Assembly: GCA_051530055.1 (NCBI GenBank)
Contig: CM121343.1
Location: 1,054,001 to 1,118,000, forward strand
Source of the DNA: Neoechinorhynchus agilis
Taxonomy: Eukaryota > Acanthocephala
Length of the DNA: 64,000 nt
Direction of reading: 5' to 3'
The notes under the pieces are model-generated. The model saw only the letters and a list, made by a program, of their open reading frames with translations. It was not told the DNA's origin and did not search any database. Position numbers and translations under genes: made by a program. Of the stretch, positions 37,681 to 49,510 are shown in pieces (the first letter of the stretch is position 1; each line of letters starts with the position of its first letter).

Positions 37681-38027
37681 CGGACAAGAAAGGGATTGAC
37701 TAAAATTGAATGATCTTTTAATAACACTTCGGATCCTTTCCAAATCAATTCGCATTTGACAGATTGAGCGTTTGGAGAATCGTCAGAGCGTACGATATGG
37801 CGAGTTTTGAAAAAGCTCATACTATATTTCGGAGCGACATACATAAATTCGCGAGGACCGGAAAGTAGTAGATTATACAACTTTTGATCGCTCATCCACA
37901 ATGCTAATGAATTCTTAGTCTTAGGCAGAGCTTCGTTCATATATCCATCCACATTGTTACACTCATAACGGTCAGAGGAACCCAATATTGCCCAAATCCG
38001 AGGCACGAAGAAATTCGACCATATCAC
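37681..38027 (-). pseudogene. open frame, family not recognised
   Basis: A minus-strand frame of about 115 codons up to the SINE edge (APKYSMSFFKTRHIVRSDDS, then SVKCELIWKGSEVLLKDHSI). It is cut by the SINE on its downstream side and lacks a convincing start. It could be an exon of the same gene as 37000-37426 split by the SINE, but the joining frame is not evident. No domain recognised. Confidence 0.3.
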
Positions 38028-38234
38028 ATCGAACGATTAATTCAAGTTAAGTCTCACCCTTTCGAAGCTCAACTTATTGCGGAAACCTTAATCTGCCCGA
38101 ACCACTCACGAGTAGAGGACGACACCTCGGACTGAGGCAGAAAAGGAAAATGACCCAATTATCAATTTAGGTCTACAAACATTGGGCAAATGATATTAAT
38201 TTAGGCATGAGCCTTGGCGATAGCCGACACTTGT

Positions 38235-38570
38235 CGCATCCACGCAAGACTACCACTAGAAATACTTTGAGCAAGCAGACTACATGGCTACTTTTTTACA
38301 AATTAATTATTTTCTATTAAAAAATTACGACAAATATTTAAGCGCGCGCCAAAATCTTAGACAGATTAGAATTCTGTCGTTTTTTTGTACCGTCAAAATC
38401 GCCGTCCGTTTTATATTTTTGTTCGCTTGTTCCTTGCACCGCTCTTTTTTGTTCTCCGATGAATCGAGCGGCTTTGAGGCTGATGGTTGATTCGATTTGC
38501 CATCGCACCGAATACGAACGGAAGCGTCGCAATGCACGTGAGTAATATTTTATTATTAATACGGGCATTA
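38235..38570 (-). repeat. diverged fragment of the chimeric-element family
   Basis: The plus strand reads GAGCAAGCAGACTACATGGC, then GCGCGCGCCAAAATC and GATGAATCGAGCGGC, in the same order as in each unit (for example 26750-26960). It therefore represents a related element end outside the tandem array. Its first about 75 bp are also found at 37355-37426. Confidence 0.6.
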
Positions 38571-38929
38571 TGTTTGTTTATGAGTTATTTTCTTTATATT
38601 GAGTTGATTCTAATAATCAACCTAAAAAGAAATATTTTGAAATCATTGGAAACGTCGTTTTCCGATTAATGGTCTGCATTGCGGGTGAATCTTCCCTCAA
38701 CAAAAACGACAGCTATTGCGTGAGTAGTGGAACACCGACAGTGTTTCGTGCCCTGGATCAGAGAAGTGAGACTCGATCTCCTTTTCAGTTTTTGCCACTG
38801 CTACCGGGGTCTCGGATGATATCGAAGTCGCCATTAACTGATAACGTTTTTGTTGCCAAAAACCAACTCGGCTACGCGTATCACGCACACCAATGGACAC
38901 CCACACGCACCACACGCGTACGTCACCGA

Positions 38930-39195
38930 TCGATTACTTGCTCAAGAATCATGCACCGATGACCACAGTAGTTGAACATTTCAAGAGAAACTGTGATATT
39001 AGCTCGTTCTCCCTCGGTCTCTTTTATTGCCTTAAACATTGCAACTTCATTGTCATCTTTATCGATGTTTCCAATCGCGTTCTTTAGGATCTTAACTGCA
39101 AGTTTGCGGCTGAAACCCTTCTGTTAGCATTTGAGGATTTGCCCGAAACTGCCCTCGCCAATTAAGTCTCCCTGGATATAAACTTTATTATCGTG
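38930..39195 (-). pseudogene. protein kinase N-lobe fragment, DYRK/CLK-like
   Basis: The minus strand encodes a glycine loop GEGSFGQILKC, a VAIK-type lysine box KLAVKILKNAIGN, a helix-C region with Glu (DNEVAMFKAIKE) and a beta-4/beta-5 region ITVSLEMFNYCGHRCMILEQ. That order and spacing match DYRK-type kinases. One stop follows the glycine loop, and the reading ends after ILEQVIDR with no C-lobe. There is no intron. It is best read as a processed or captured gene fragment, not a working kinase. Confidence 0.7.
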
Positions 39196-42100
39196 ACCGA
39201 GAGCTTACGTTCGCTTGATATTCTCGATCGTAATTTGAACCATGAACGAAGAGAGAAGCTACTTTAGTCGAGAGAGCAGAGTCGGGAGGGTCATAACGGA
39301 CGGAACTATCAGCTTCCCTTTCAGACCAGTCAGATCTGGACATTCCCTCCATCTCAATCTCGGACATAAGTGGACGGAGAAGATCAAAAAACTGACGTGC
39401 CGTCAACCTTTCCCTGGCAATTATGTTCATCCAGCTAGTAACATCAATGCTAGCCTTGGAATAGTGTATACCCAATTCTGAGATGATATCCTCTTTCTCT
39501 TGTCTAATCGAGACTAAATTGCAGCTCGGACATTCGACGTGCCAGCACAGATTATTTAAGGCTGAAGGATTATCATCAGTATCCAGCAACCAGTAGTCTG
39601 AATAGCTGAAGTCACCATAGCGATAGTAAGGGAGAAGGAAAGAATACAGCTGTCTTACAGTAGCAGAAAGATTCCACACCTTGATATAATTTTCGATCTT
39701 TGAGATATCCTGAGAAGAGATAGGGCCAGAATAGCCAGGAACAAAATCCCAACGCTTGGCAAGAGTGCTTCGTCGGCTGCTAGTGAATATCCTTACGGGC
39801 CTCGGATTATAGTAATGACTTAGTTTACCCATAAGTTGATCCCCAAGATCCGACCTACAACCGTTACTCCAAGAGCTCACAGCTGATCCTCCGCAGAGAC
39901 AGCCGCAGGCTCGGAAGTAGCCTTTGGTTCCGACTCCTTTGTAGAAGTCTTGAATTTTGGGCCCGTTGGTGCTTGCTGAGAGTCCCCTTCGAAACACGAC
40001 TCAATACCGAACGGATCGGCATACTTCTGAGAACTGGGAACATCAAACGTACCCTTATCAAATCTGGTCTCCCAGCTTGCAGTACTGGCCAAGGAGAATC
40101 GGAGACGGGTGTAGGCATCAAGTTTCACGTGAATGGCAAACAACGGACCAATCGTTACAAAGTCATACTCCCCCTTGCAACTCCTAGGATAGAAGGCCCC
40201 TCGGAATGTGATATCTGAGTCCGACCATAAAGGGTTCGAGATTGTCAGTCTGAACTATAGACCAGACAGAATTATTTAGAAAGAATTTCATGGTAAGATC
40301 ATCTTCTGTAGTATGAGACGAGTGCCACCATGACACCCCAAGAGAAGTTCTACCATTATTTTCTGAGTACGCTGTAGCGCCCGTTCCAATTGACGTTCCC
40401 ACGAGTTTCGAGACCATGGCCCAATGGAGTATAGTTCTTTCGCAAATAACAGTAACGTTAGGATCTTCAGCCCATGCGGCAAAAGCGCGAGTGAGAGGAA
40501 CCCCCATATAAGCATTTATAATACCTAGGACAGTTCTATCACTCCTCGGAAGTACTTCAGAAGGCATGCCCAACGTCCAAGATGATTGTGGCACAAGCGT
40601 TTTAACCGAAACTTGCATGGTATCGAGGCGCATACTTAGTTTATGACTTGCGACCCGGAGGCGAGGGAGAATATTCGGGGCCGAGTAGTATTTGAGTTCA
40701 TCTTCAGGTCTAGTCCTGGTTCGAACGGCAGGAAGGTCAGTCACCCTCAAGAAGCCAAGTTGAATCAGAGGGTAGAAATAAAGGCCCGGATCATAATTCC
40801 AAGCCAATCGAATGCCAGAGTTGTATGGAACGTTCAATCTACCCATAACTTGATGTTCGAGAGAATTGTTAGATAAAGCTAGATATGATAAAAGTTCTTC
40901 TTGACAAGGAATCTCATCGAGAGGCTCATTCGGGGAGGACCCGTTCAAGATCGATAACCCTAGGCTATCATAAGGGAACGAGCCTAAACCATTCGAGTGT
41001 GGATAGAAAAAGCGCTGAACTCGTGTTTCTATTTCTTCCAGAGTAACAGTGACAACGATAAAGATTTTCTCAGATTCTTTGGCAAAGGCGTCCATTAGCG
41101 CAAAGAAGTGTTGTTCTGGTCCAGAAGTGTTCATATAGACCTCATTGGTGAGGATTAGATTCCACACTATACCCACTATTCGGAACAGCTGTTCCGCAGG
41201 AGCTGGGAAATACTGTTCCATTAACGCTAGAGTTCGACCATCAAATGCGGAGCTGTGTGCATCAGCCCCTTCGTTCCAAGAAAGATTGTTGACAGCTATA
41301 CTCTTGAAGAATTCGACTATAGACATGCGTAGCCACACCACTTCAAATGGCTGACATGTCCACATACGAGTGATGGTACCGTCTAGTTGGGTATTACCAT
41401 TAGGCGGCGGGCGGTGACTTCCGGATAGTTGTCGGTGGATAAGATTGCTTTCATACGAGCGAATGTAGCGGGAGAACCGTCACGGTAGTGGTCGAGAGCT
41501 GAAGATCCGCAGAGTGTAAGATAAGCCATTTTCTCATTACGACGACGAAGCATAGGTGCAAGATGACTGACGGTGTTTAGAACGCGAGTGAAATCCATCC
41601 GCGCCGAGGTATCTAGGTCATCAGACAAGATCAGCCTAAATATCCTATCATGGCAAGGGCCACTTCTAATAGTAGCCGGAGGATTCAGAGGTTCCGCCGA
41701 GAGGGTATAGAGTGAATTAGCATCACAATTGGTGCCAGCTCGCAAAACTGTTTCCTGCTCACGCCAAAGATCATTGTATTCTGCACCTATAAGTCCGGAA
41801 GTAGAGTAAGAAAGTCCGGCTGAGAAGCAGAGAGGTCCGCGGAATTCGGATAGATGGGGTAAAACTCCAACATAGTACTCTAAAGCATTCTTTTCTTCTT
41901 GAGTTTTACCTTTGTAGAACGAGATATTGTCTTCAGCTATAACCTTAGCAGCATCACTAAGGAAATTGTCATCTTCCATACATGTAAGACCTATGGTATA
42001 AAGAAACTGGGGCTCCTCAGTCGCTAGTATGACCAACCTGGTGGTCGGGAGAGTACGAAAGAGGGAATAGTTGCCGGCTAGGGCAGTGGTAACTTTGAAA

Positions 42101-42960
42101 ACATGATCAGCAGATTGAATAGATTCGACTGTCATTTGATAGCCGACCGGAACGTAAGGCCCAGAGACAGGATTACCGTTGATCGAATGCATAAGACGAT
42201 TCCACTCATCAGCGAGTCTCTCGGCGTAGCCATCGCTGCCAGCCAGAACGGAGGAGATGTAAGAACTAACGAAAGAGCTCACACCGTTTCCAGCTAGTCT
42301 AGCAATAGCGTCAGACGAGATCCAACCTGACGAATAAAACTGTCTAAAGTGTCTATTCTTGAGTGAAGAGAGCAATGCTATGCGCCTAGAGGCGCGCCAA
42401 TCCAGATTTTCGACCAACTCGCCTTGGCCATTCAAAACATCTAGTTCTTTACAGAACGCAGCACAAAGTCTCTGATTACGCGAGTTTAACCCGTACGCTA
42501 GAGCGCGTAACATGGGTTGATTGTTGCGATGAGAATAACATAAGCCCATTAGCCTTTTCTTGGAAGTACCAATCTTATTAAGCAGAAAGTGCGCCCGCAC
42601 CCTGACATCATTACGGATCTTGTGGCCAATTTCTTCGGACTTCTCATTTATGGCCGTGGCCCCAACGAACGTGCTATCGTACTTGAAGTTTCGTATGGCG
42701 GCCTCCATATCTCGAGTGAATGAACCGGTTTTGTCAGTGGGAAAGAAGGCGTTGTAGTCTCTGCGCCTATCTCTTTTATCCCTCTTATCAACTTGGACAT
42801 ATTCTGCCTGACCCAAAGTCGCTTTGGCTCTACTCACATAAGCCAAGAACGCAGTACCCAGATCAACGGGGCAATTCGGTAAAGATTCCAGATCTAAATC
42901 ATCGCGATACGTAGTCATAATAGGAAGATCGTCCAGGCTCTCGGAGCGCTACAGAGAAGC
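39180..42960 (-). pseudogene. fossil intronless block of a large unrecognised protein, possible old RNA-virus capsid-like insertion
   Basis: About 3.7 kb of the minus strand reads as one long protein-like region, roughly 1,150 codons in all. It has no introns, in a genome where other host genes are finely split, and its composition is visibly less AT-rich than its surroundings. It is broken, with about two or three breaks. The region has no reverse transcriptase, helicase, polymerase or nuclease motif that I can see. Size, lack of introns and a low-complexity Ser/Glu/Pro stretch near its C-terminal third would fit a capsid protein of a toti-like double-stranded RNA virus, but this is inference. 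A retrocopied host gene is the main alternative. Preservation of long reading suggests moderate age. Confidence 0.35.
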
Positions 42961-44160
42961 ATGTGTAAAAAAGGTTAATGTTGTTGACCTAATTGATAGC
43001 TCTCAGAGAACGACAGCGAAGCATGTGGTATTGACAGCAGGACGGTGGCCGCAGAAGTAGGAATCCGCTAAGAAGTGTGTAAAAACTCACCTGCCGAATC
43101 GACTGGCCCTGAAAATGGATGGCGCTGGAGACATATATCCATGCTTGACCGTCAATGCCAGACACAAATGTACAAATGGCTTGACGTGTAGAAGGGCGTA
43201 TGCGGTGGTGTTGAAACTTGCACCGTGAGGTGGAGTGGAGCCGCCGCTAGTGCAGATCTTGGTGGTAGTAGCAAGTATTCAAATGAGAGCATTGAAGACT
43301 GAAGTGGAGAAAGGTTCCATGTGAACAACATTTGGACATGGATCAGCCGATCCTAAGAAAACGTGCAAATTCGTGATTAAGCGTGTTGCATTGCGCAATA
43401 CAATCGAAAGGGAATCGTGTTAATATTCCCGAGCCAGAATGCGGTTTATGCTTGATCTATTCAGATGTTCTTCTTGGGCAGATGATGTTCAGCATAAGTG
43501 GTGACACGAGCAATCCCAGAGAATAACTATACGAAGTCTGGGGAAGAGTTTTCTCTTCTTTGTTAAGAACTTTATCCCTGGAATTAGATCGTCTGTTGAT
43601 AGGGTACACGTTCCATAATGCAGCGCAATTCCTGCGATGTACCGAGCGCTTCGTATTGTCCTTGAAAATCTGGGTGCGAGAATATTCAGACCGTACCTGT
43701 TCGTACTGATTTCCGCAGCAGGTCTCCAAGGTGAGTAGCCTCTAGTCGACAGGGAAACGTAGGCAAGGGAAGTCGGCAAATTAGATCCGTAACTTCGGAA
43801 AAAGGATTCGCTCTACAAGGTGAGCTGGCCGGGCTGTCGGGAGAAGCGGTATGTTGTCGACTCTTGGATCTGTCTCAGTTATTTGCTCTTGCGAAAGAGT
43901 CGATTTCGAGGACGGAACATGGTGCTGCGTACTGTGGGCAGCGATAGCTATGCTCCGCGTTTGTTCGACGTATCCAGACGGGTACGCTCGCTTCTTGCGC
44001 GGGGATCCGATCAGCGTTAAACAGCTGGCCTAGAACTGGTATGGACAAGGGGAATCCAACTGTTTAATTAAAACAAAGCATTGCGATAGCTGTAATCGGT
44101 GTTGACGCAATGTGATTTCTGTCCAGTGCTCTGAATGTTAAAGTGAAGAAATTAATTTAA
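42961..44160. other. no gene recognised; one coding-like minus segment
   Basis: The minus strand at 43489-43840 stays open (for example ISTNRYGLNILAPRFSRTI) without a known family; it could belong with the neighbouring fossil block. Near 44083 the plus strand has GCGATAGCTGTAAT, a 14-base match to the satellite monomer that may be a relic. Otherwise nothing is supported. Confidence 0.3.
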
Positions 44161-44185
44161 GCGCGGGTAAACGGTGGACGTAACC

Positions 44186-46438
44186 ATGACTTCCTCGCAA
44201 AAATCTACCCTGAAAATCATCGACGAATATTCGGAGTCATTAGTGGCCCCGCGTCCATCGGTTGCTAAGCGCTCATCTTTAGATGACGCTCATCGTTCGG
44301 ACCAACAGCAACAGCAACATCATCAAATGAACAAACAACCGAAAACCGAGTGCGGCCAAAGACCGAGCAGCAATAATCCAACAGGCAAAACAATAAGACT
44401 TCATTACCCGATCGACCAAATCAACATGCTTCTTTGCCCGGTATGGAGTCTTGGATGTGTTGGACAGTCCAAGTTCAAGCTGCTACTCGCACACCTACAT
44501 GGGGCCCATGAATACGCGGAGGTGATTTGGGTATGTCCCATCTGTGACAGTTTCGGGCATCGCGAATCTCGGAGTGTTGGACTACATTTCCGACGATGCA
44601 AAGCAATCCAAATGGAAAAATTCAGAAACATGGTTTTGAGTTCTGCAAATCCTCATGCCAATGTCAATCCGGCACCATCCGCAATCATTTTATACAAATC
44701 AGGAGAAGACGATCCAGCTGCTAGTCCGGCATGCGAACTTTCGCTCGTTGGAAAAGGACGTTATAACTCGCTTGTAGGCCATTTGGAGAACGTCCACAAA
44801 TCAAATTCGATCACCTTTCAATGCCCAGCGTACGCTGTTCAATACGATACACTTCCAGCTATTCGTTCTCACGTTACACACTGCCAGTCCGTTTCCAAAG
44901 ATAGGGACTTAAAATCTTCGTGCAAACCGGAGGAGTCAGAAAATTGCCTCAATTACAATCGCTACACCTCAGAAGCGTTCAACATAATCTCTCGGAAACG
45001 ACTGTCAGGGCTACCAGATCAAGGAGATAACCTATTACAAGACTCGCCTAAGAAGACACGCCGAACGGTTGACGATTCGATTGATTGTGTTCTGCAGGAA
45101 GTAAAGGTTTTTACCGAAAGCAGCGATGAAACAGATGTTATATCTTCTCACCTTTCTCCAAATACTGTGCACAATGACGCTCGGCGCAATGGCGATGCAT
45201 TAAACCCAGGAATTTACACAGTCAGACATGCTTCGACTCATATTCCAACCTCAACAATGATACCTACCTCAACTCAAACATCTACCTCAAGAATTTGTAA
45301 ATCGAGTGATCGTGCAAACCTGCATCAGGTGCCTACACCCCATATTGGGGCATGTGCGTTTTCGGCACAAGAGGGACATGAATTTATCCTCAATTGTCTT
45401 CAACGACCGGATATTCATCCACGCTACCGCCTCTTTCTAAGCAATGAATCTCAAGTGCTACGTAATCAAACCGGTCCAATTAATCAGGAATTTATAGATT
45501 CAATGAGTGAGCGACATCAACTTAACTTAAAATGCGGGCGACAAGGGTCTCTCGAATGCCCAGCAATGTCCCGTGCGCGCAGTCTCGGCCTAAAAATTGT
45601 AAAGTTGAAGAAAAATTCAACCATGGCACTGGCGACCGCCGCCTTTCACGTTCACAGAAACTCTACACAGTGGAGGAGAGTAAAGGATCGACTCTTGGAT
45701 TCTGTTTTACGTGAACGTCAATATTTTGAGCATGTTGTTAAAATGCTCCCGGACGCAAATCTCGCGCTAAATGACATACTGGATTCCCTCAAAAACGACA
45801 ACGAACTGTCAGTTTACTTCATCATTTCGGCCGCAGCGACTGCCTATCAATGTGACTTTGTAATTTATACTCCAAACGATGATGTCCCAATTCGAATCCG
45901 ATCTCGAACGGTCTCAAATTCATCATTTAACGTATGGATCGACGATTCTGAAACCTATCCTTGCGAGCGTTCTCGAGGTCTGAACTCGAAGCAGTCAAAT
46001 GATGTTGTCAAAAGGCGATACCGCGCTCTTTATTTCAATAATACAAGTCGACTTGCCAACTTGATATTTAAGTCGGACGAAAACCGCCAGCCTACTATCC
46101 CACAATCGGACTGTGTAAAACACTTACGCTCACTATTCGAGGATTCCAAAGTTACAACTCGTATCTCCCATGTCAATTCTGGTCCGCGTGATCTACTTTC
46201 GTTGCAGGAATTATGGCCAGCTGTAACCGTAGACGAATTACAAGCTGCGATCCGCGGCATAAAGTCAAGCAGTTCCGTCGGTCCTGATAAGATAACACTT
46301 CGTGAAATTCGTGCGTTCGACAAGCACCTTGTGGGGGCTTACAATCCTGGTCAACTCCGTCATACAAGTTGGCTATCCACCAAAGTCCTGGCTAGAAAAC
46401 AAGACCATTTTGCTTCCGAAAAATGGGATGAAAAATGA
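44186..46438 (+). pseudogene. LINE ORF: zinc fingers, OTU-like region, start of RT
   Basis: I chose ATG at 44186. Four finger-like motifs come as two similar pairs: LAHLHGAH preceded by two Cys, then CPICDSFG to LHFRRC; later LVGHLENVH, then FQCPAYAV to RSHVTHC. A Ser/Thr-rich linker follows. At about 45580-45900 the text (NSTMALATAAFHVHRNSTQW, later SVYFIISAAATAYQCDFVIY) has the order of an OTU cysteine protease, but the nucleophile position appears to be Ser and no catalytic His is evident, so this is a weak inference. The first RT-associated block TVDELQAAIRGIKSSSSVGP ends the recognisable part. A frame change near 46320 diverts the reading to a stop at 46436. Confidence 0.75.
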
Positions 46439-47735
46439 ATCTTTGAATTCGATGTCCGGCTGGAGACCGATCACAATATCATCTATTCTACTTCGTGTTG
46501 TGCATCGGGTTATGCTGGAAAGATTAAGGAAGTGCTGCAGTTTGCACGATAGCCAGACGGCGTTTGACAGCACAGCGTGCAATTCAAATCTCCTCATTTT
46601 GAGGGATTTGATGAAAAAGAAGAGGTTAGATAGGAAGCAAATTGCATTGGCAGTTTTTGACATCAAATCTGCCTTCGACTCCGTAAGCCATGAAACAATA
46701 CACAATGCACTAGTTGCGCACAACTGCCCAATATACATGCGGCGGTATCTGATGGAGGTGTTTAGTACTTCATACACCCGGCTCCACCTCCCTAGTTCAA
46801 GACCATCGGACCCAATTAAGTTTCATCGATGCGTGAAACAGGGAGACCCACTTTCGCCATTCGTTTTTGCACTTTGCATTGACGATGTCCTGCGACAGGT
46901 TGACGAACTAGGGTTGGGGTGCTCAACCAGAAGCGGTCGCTTAAGCCAGCTAGTGTATGCAGATGATATTCTCTTAATTGCCGAAAGTATGAGGGATCTG
47001 CAACAAATGATTGACATCATGAACGAGGGACTTTCTAAGAAAGGACTGAATTTATCGCCTAACAAATGCAGGACTTACCACCAACGCTTTGTTTATAACA
47101 AGCTGGTCGTCGAGGGAGAACCAACCGCTTACATTGGAGAAGCGAAACTTACTACAATAATAGACGGAGACCCGATTAAATATCTGGGCGGTACATCATG
47201 GAAGCCCACCAATATTGAAGAGATGTCCGCGGAACTCTCAAGACTTTTTGATGAAACAAAGGCGGCTGGCCTAAGTCCGACACAAGCAGCTCACATGATA
47301 AATGATTATGGACTCCCGAGCCTCGTATCAAGATTACAAGCGGCACATGACATTTCGTCAACCTCCTTAAACAAGATTGAACAACTTTGGAGGACGAAAC
47401 TAAAGAAGCTCTTATTTTTGCCCCATTTTTTAAATGATGGAGTATTATTCTTACCACTATGCAAGGGTGGACTTGGCTTCTCGTCCATTAAACACTCTGT
47501 TATGAGTTCAAGAATAAAGACTTATCTTGCAGCAAAATCGCACTATTATGACATGGATGAAGATCAGCGTATCTATAAAAATCTCGAGGAATATCTCGTC
47601 AGCATCGCTGGATCATCGGCCGACTTCACAGTCGAAAACATGAGGAATGCGTATACAAAATACCTGGAAAAAAAGGTGGGAAGAAGCGTCTACCCAATCT
47701 CTTGGAATAAACGCGTTTACAGGAGGGCATTTTGA
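46302..47735 (+). pseudogene. LINE reverse transcriptase domain
   Basis: Contains the ordered RT blocks: SGWRPITISSILLRVVHRVM, ALAVFDIKSAFDSVSHETIH (first catalytic Asp), KQGDPLSPFVFALCIDD and the catalytic box LVYADDILLIAES, followed by LSPNKC and the thumb region. All three catalytic aspartates are present. It copies the element RNA at a nicked target. It overlaps the previous frame at a frame change and ends at a stop at 47733, before the C-terminal zinc knuckle, which is split over the next frame change (CRHC about 47860, then the His/Cys part about 47900-47920). Confidence 0.85.
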
Positions 47736-47848
47736 TCATACGGCGTTAAGCTTTCGATACCGTCAGGACAACAATCACAATTATACAATGCGGGTAAAAA
47801 TGCGGTATCAACTGCTAGAGGTAGCATCAAATCTTTCAAGAATGGACC

Positions 47849-48427
47849 ATGCCCGAAGTAAGTAGTGCAGGCATTGTACGGCGCCAGCAGACACAACTAC
47901 ATGTCCTAAATCTCTGCCCGAAAAGCACAACCAAAATGGTAGAGCGTCATGATGCGGTTCAAGAACGCTTTACATGGGCTCTACAGAAGCGATGGGGCTC
48001 TCGGTGGGAGATTCACACCGAGAACCGTATACAAGATAAGCAAGGTCAACTCTACAAACCAGATCTCATTCTCATCGACCGACATCAGAAGAAAGCAAAC
48101 ATAATCGATTTTGCAGTTTATTACGAAACGACAAACGAGCGAGGAGAGAATATCATGGCCGAGAAGGAAAACAAGTACAGTGTAATAGTCGAGAACGTAG
48201 CTGCCAAATACAATTTAAGAAAACATGATGTTAAAACTATTGGGTTGGCAGTTGGGGCAAGAGGAACCTACTCAGCAGCACTATTAAGAAGATTACGAGA
48301 GTTTAATTTATCCAAAAATACCGCCCTGAACATGGCAAAAACAGCAGCGGAGCAGTACATTAAAGTCTACAACAATTTTATGGGACACACCTTCTTGCTT
48401 CGATACCCGAAAACAATTTACAATTGA
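47849..48427 (+). pseudogene. LINE C-terminal knuckle and restriction-like endonuclease
   Basis: Starts inside the knuckle (LHVLNLCPKSTTKMVERHDA), then gives the PD-(D/E)xK nuclease: YKPDLILIDRHQKKANIIDF with both acidic residues, followed by ENIMAEKENKYSVIVENV. The nuclease nicks the target site. The element's coding region ends at the stop at 48425-48427. The same nuclease core, in diverged form, is found in every unit of the 26499-36295 array. Confidence 0.85.
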
Positions 48428-48629
48428 ATTATTGAATTATTAAATCAATTCAAGAGCAACACAAAAATAGATAAGCAAACAAGCAAATAACAAAATCAAG
48501 CCAAAGATGACAAGCAGATTAGAAGATTTAATGTATAAACATTTATATGATAAAATCTAATAAATGCGAATTTAGCCAAATGCCTCGTCATCTAATTAGA
48601 GACGTTTTGAATCGAAAAAACTTACAAAC

Positions 48630-49510
48630 GCGCGGGTAAACGGTGGACGTAACAATGACTTTCTTTATTTCCGACAAAGACAAAGATTCCCCAGGACCCA
48701 AAGAAACCATTGAAACAAAAGAAAGCTCATCAGTTCACCCCAAAGTCGAGAGTTAACCCCACATCGACCGGAAGCGAAGCGCATTTTTCAGATGGCGCTT
48801 TTCCCGATGATATGGAAGCCGAAAGGCGTTTGAGTGCGACAATAGCAACAACATCATCACATATTTCAACTTCCGATCGCCCAAACTTGTCCAATGAACT
48901 CACTTCGCCGGTGCAAAGCGGTCAAGGTGGATTTATACGGAAACTTACTAGCAAACCGCAAGAAGGATGTCGTACTTGAGCAAACAATTTCTATCGTTCA
49001 GATCGTGTATTGCACGTTCATTGAGGCTCCTAGGTACAATCACGGGTCATCGGTAAAAAGGTCAAAAAACCACCAGCCCCAAAATCGCTCAATTCATCAG
49101 CGAACAAAACAGAGCGATGCGCGGAATGTACAAGCAGCAATAAGAAACAGACGGCGATTTGCAATGTACGAAAAACGGAAGAAATATAGTCCGTGAAATT
49201 ATTTGGCGCACGTTTAAATTTTTATCATCATTTTTTAATCGAAATAATTTGTGACATGCTCGAAGTCTTTAAGTTATCATGGATTTTATTCTTTTTAAGG
49301 CATTATATGAAAAATATTCATTATTGATTTAAAGTGCAGTTTTAAATTTCTCCGAATGAAAATTATAATCGATTTGTAAAGCTGGCAGCATGTAAAATAT
49401 GTTTTAAACCAGATGGAACGATTGATGAAAAAGGATTTAGTTTCAAAAAATTTGCAAGCTAACTCTGCAGCGGAGGATGACAAACGGACACCTTATCTTA
49501 AAAAGGTTCA
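48630..49510 (+). mobile_element. short relative of the R2/NeSL-type LINE, head-to-tail with it
   Basis: Begins with the same 24-bp 5' motif as the LINE at 44161 and an ATG (MTFFISDKDKDSPGPKET). It soon departs from it and matches the low-coordinate end of the chimeric units instead: PKIAQFISEQNRAMRGMY (about 49080-49140), then AATTTTTATCATCATTTTTT, and ends with GGATGACAAACGGACACCTT near 49490. It has no RT or nuclease, so it is non-autonomous. It links the LINE 5' end with the array family. Confidence 0.7.

Larger units (their letters stand above)
44161..48629 (+). mobile_element. R2/NeSL-type LINE, nearly full length
   Basis: A non-LTR retrotransposon with N-terminal zinc fingers, a central reverse transcriptase and a C-terminal restriction-like endonuclease. 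The 5' edge is set by GCGCGGGTAAACGGTGGACG, repeated at 48630. A 3' untranslated region of about 200 bp follows the last stop. At about 4.4 kb it is close to the expected length for the group. The coding region needs two to three frame changes (near 46320, 47735 and 47850-47890), so this copy is probably inactive but young. Members of the R2/NeSL groups often target repeated genes; no such target is visible at this locus. Confidence 0.88.

Noticed and set aside
38669-39087. Plus-strand open frames (about 60-97 residues)
   Set aside because: They run antisense to the kinase fragment or through unsupported sequence, with no domain.
40643-42914. Plus-strand frames across 40.6-42.9 kb
   Set aside because: They are antisense shadows of the long minus-strand fossil block.
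44161-48430. R2 inserted in 28S rDNA
   Set aside because: No ribosomal RNA sequence is seen on either side; only the R2/NeSL-type protein organisation supports the family.
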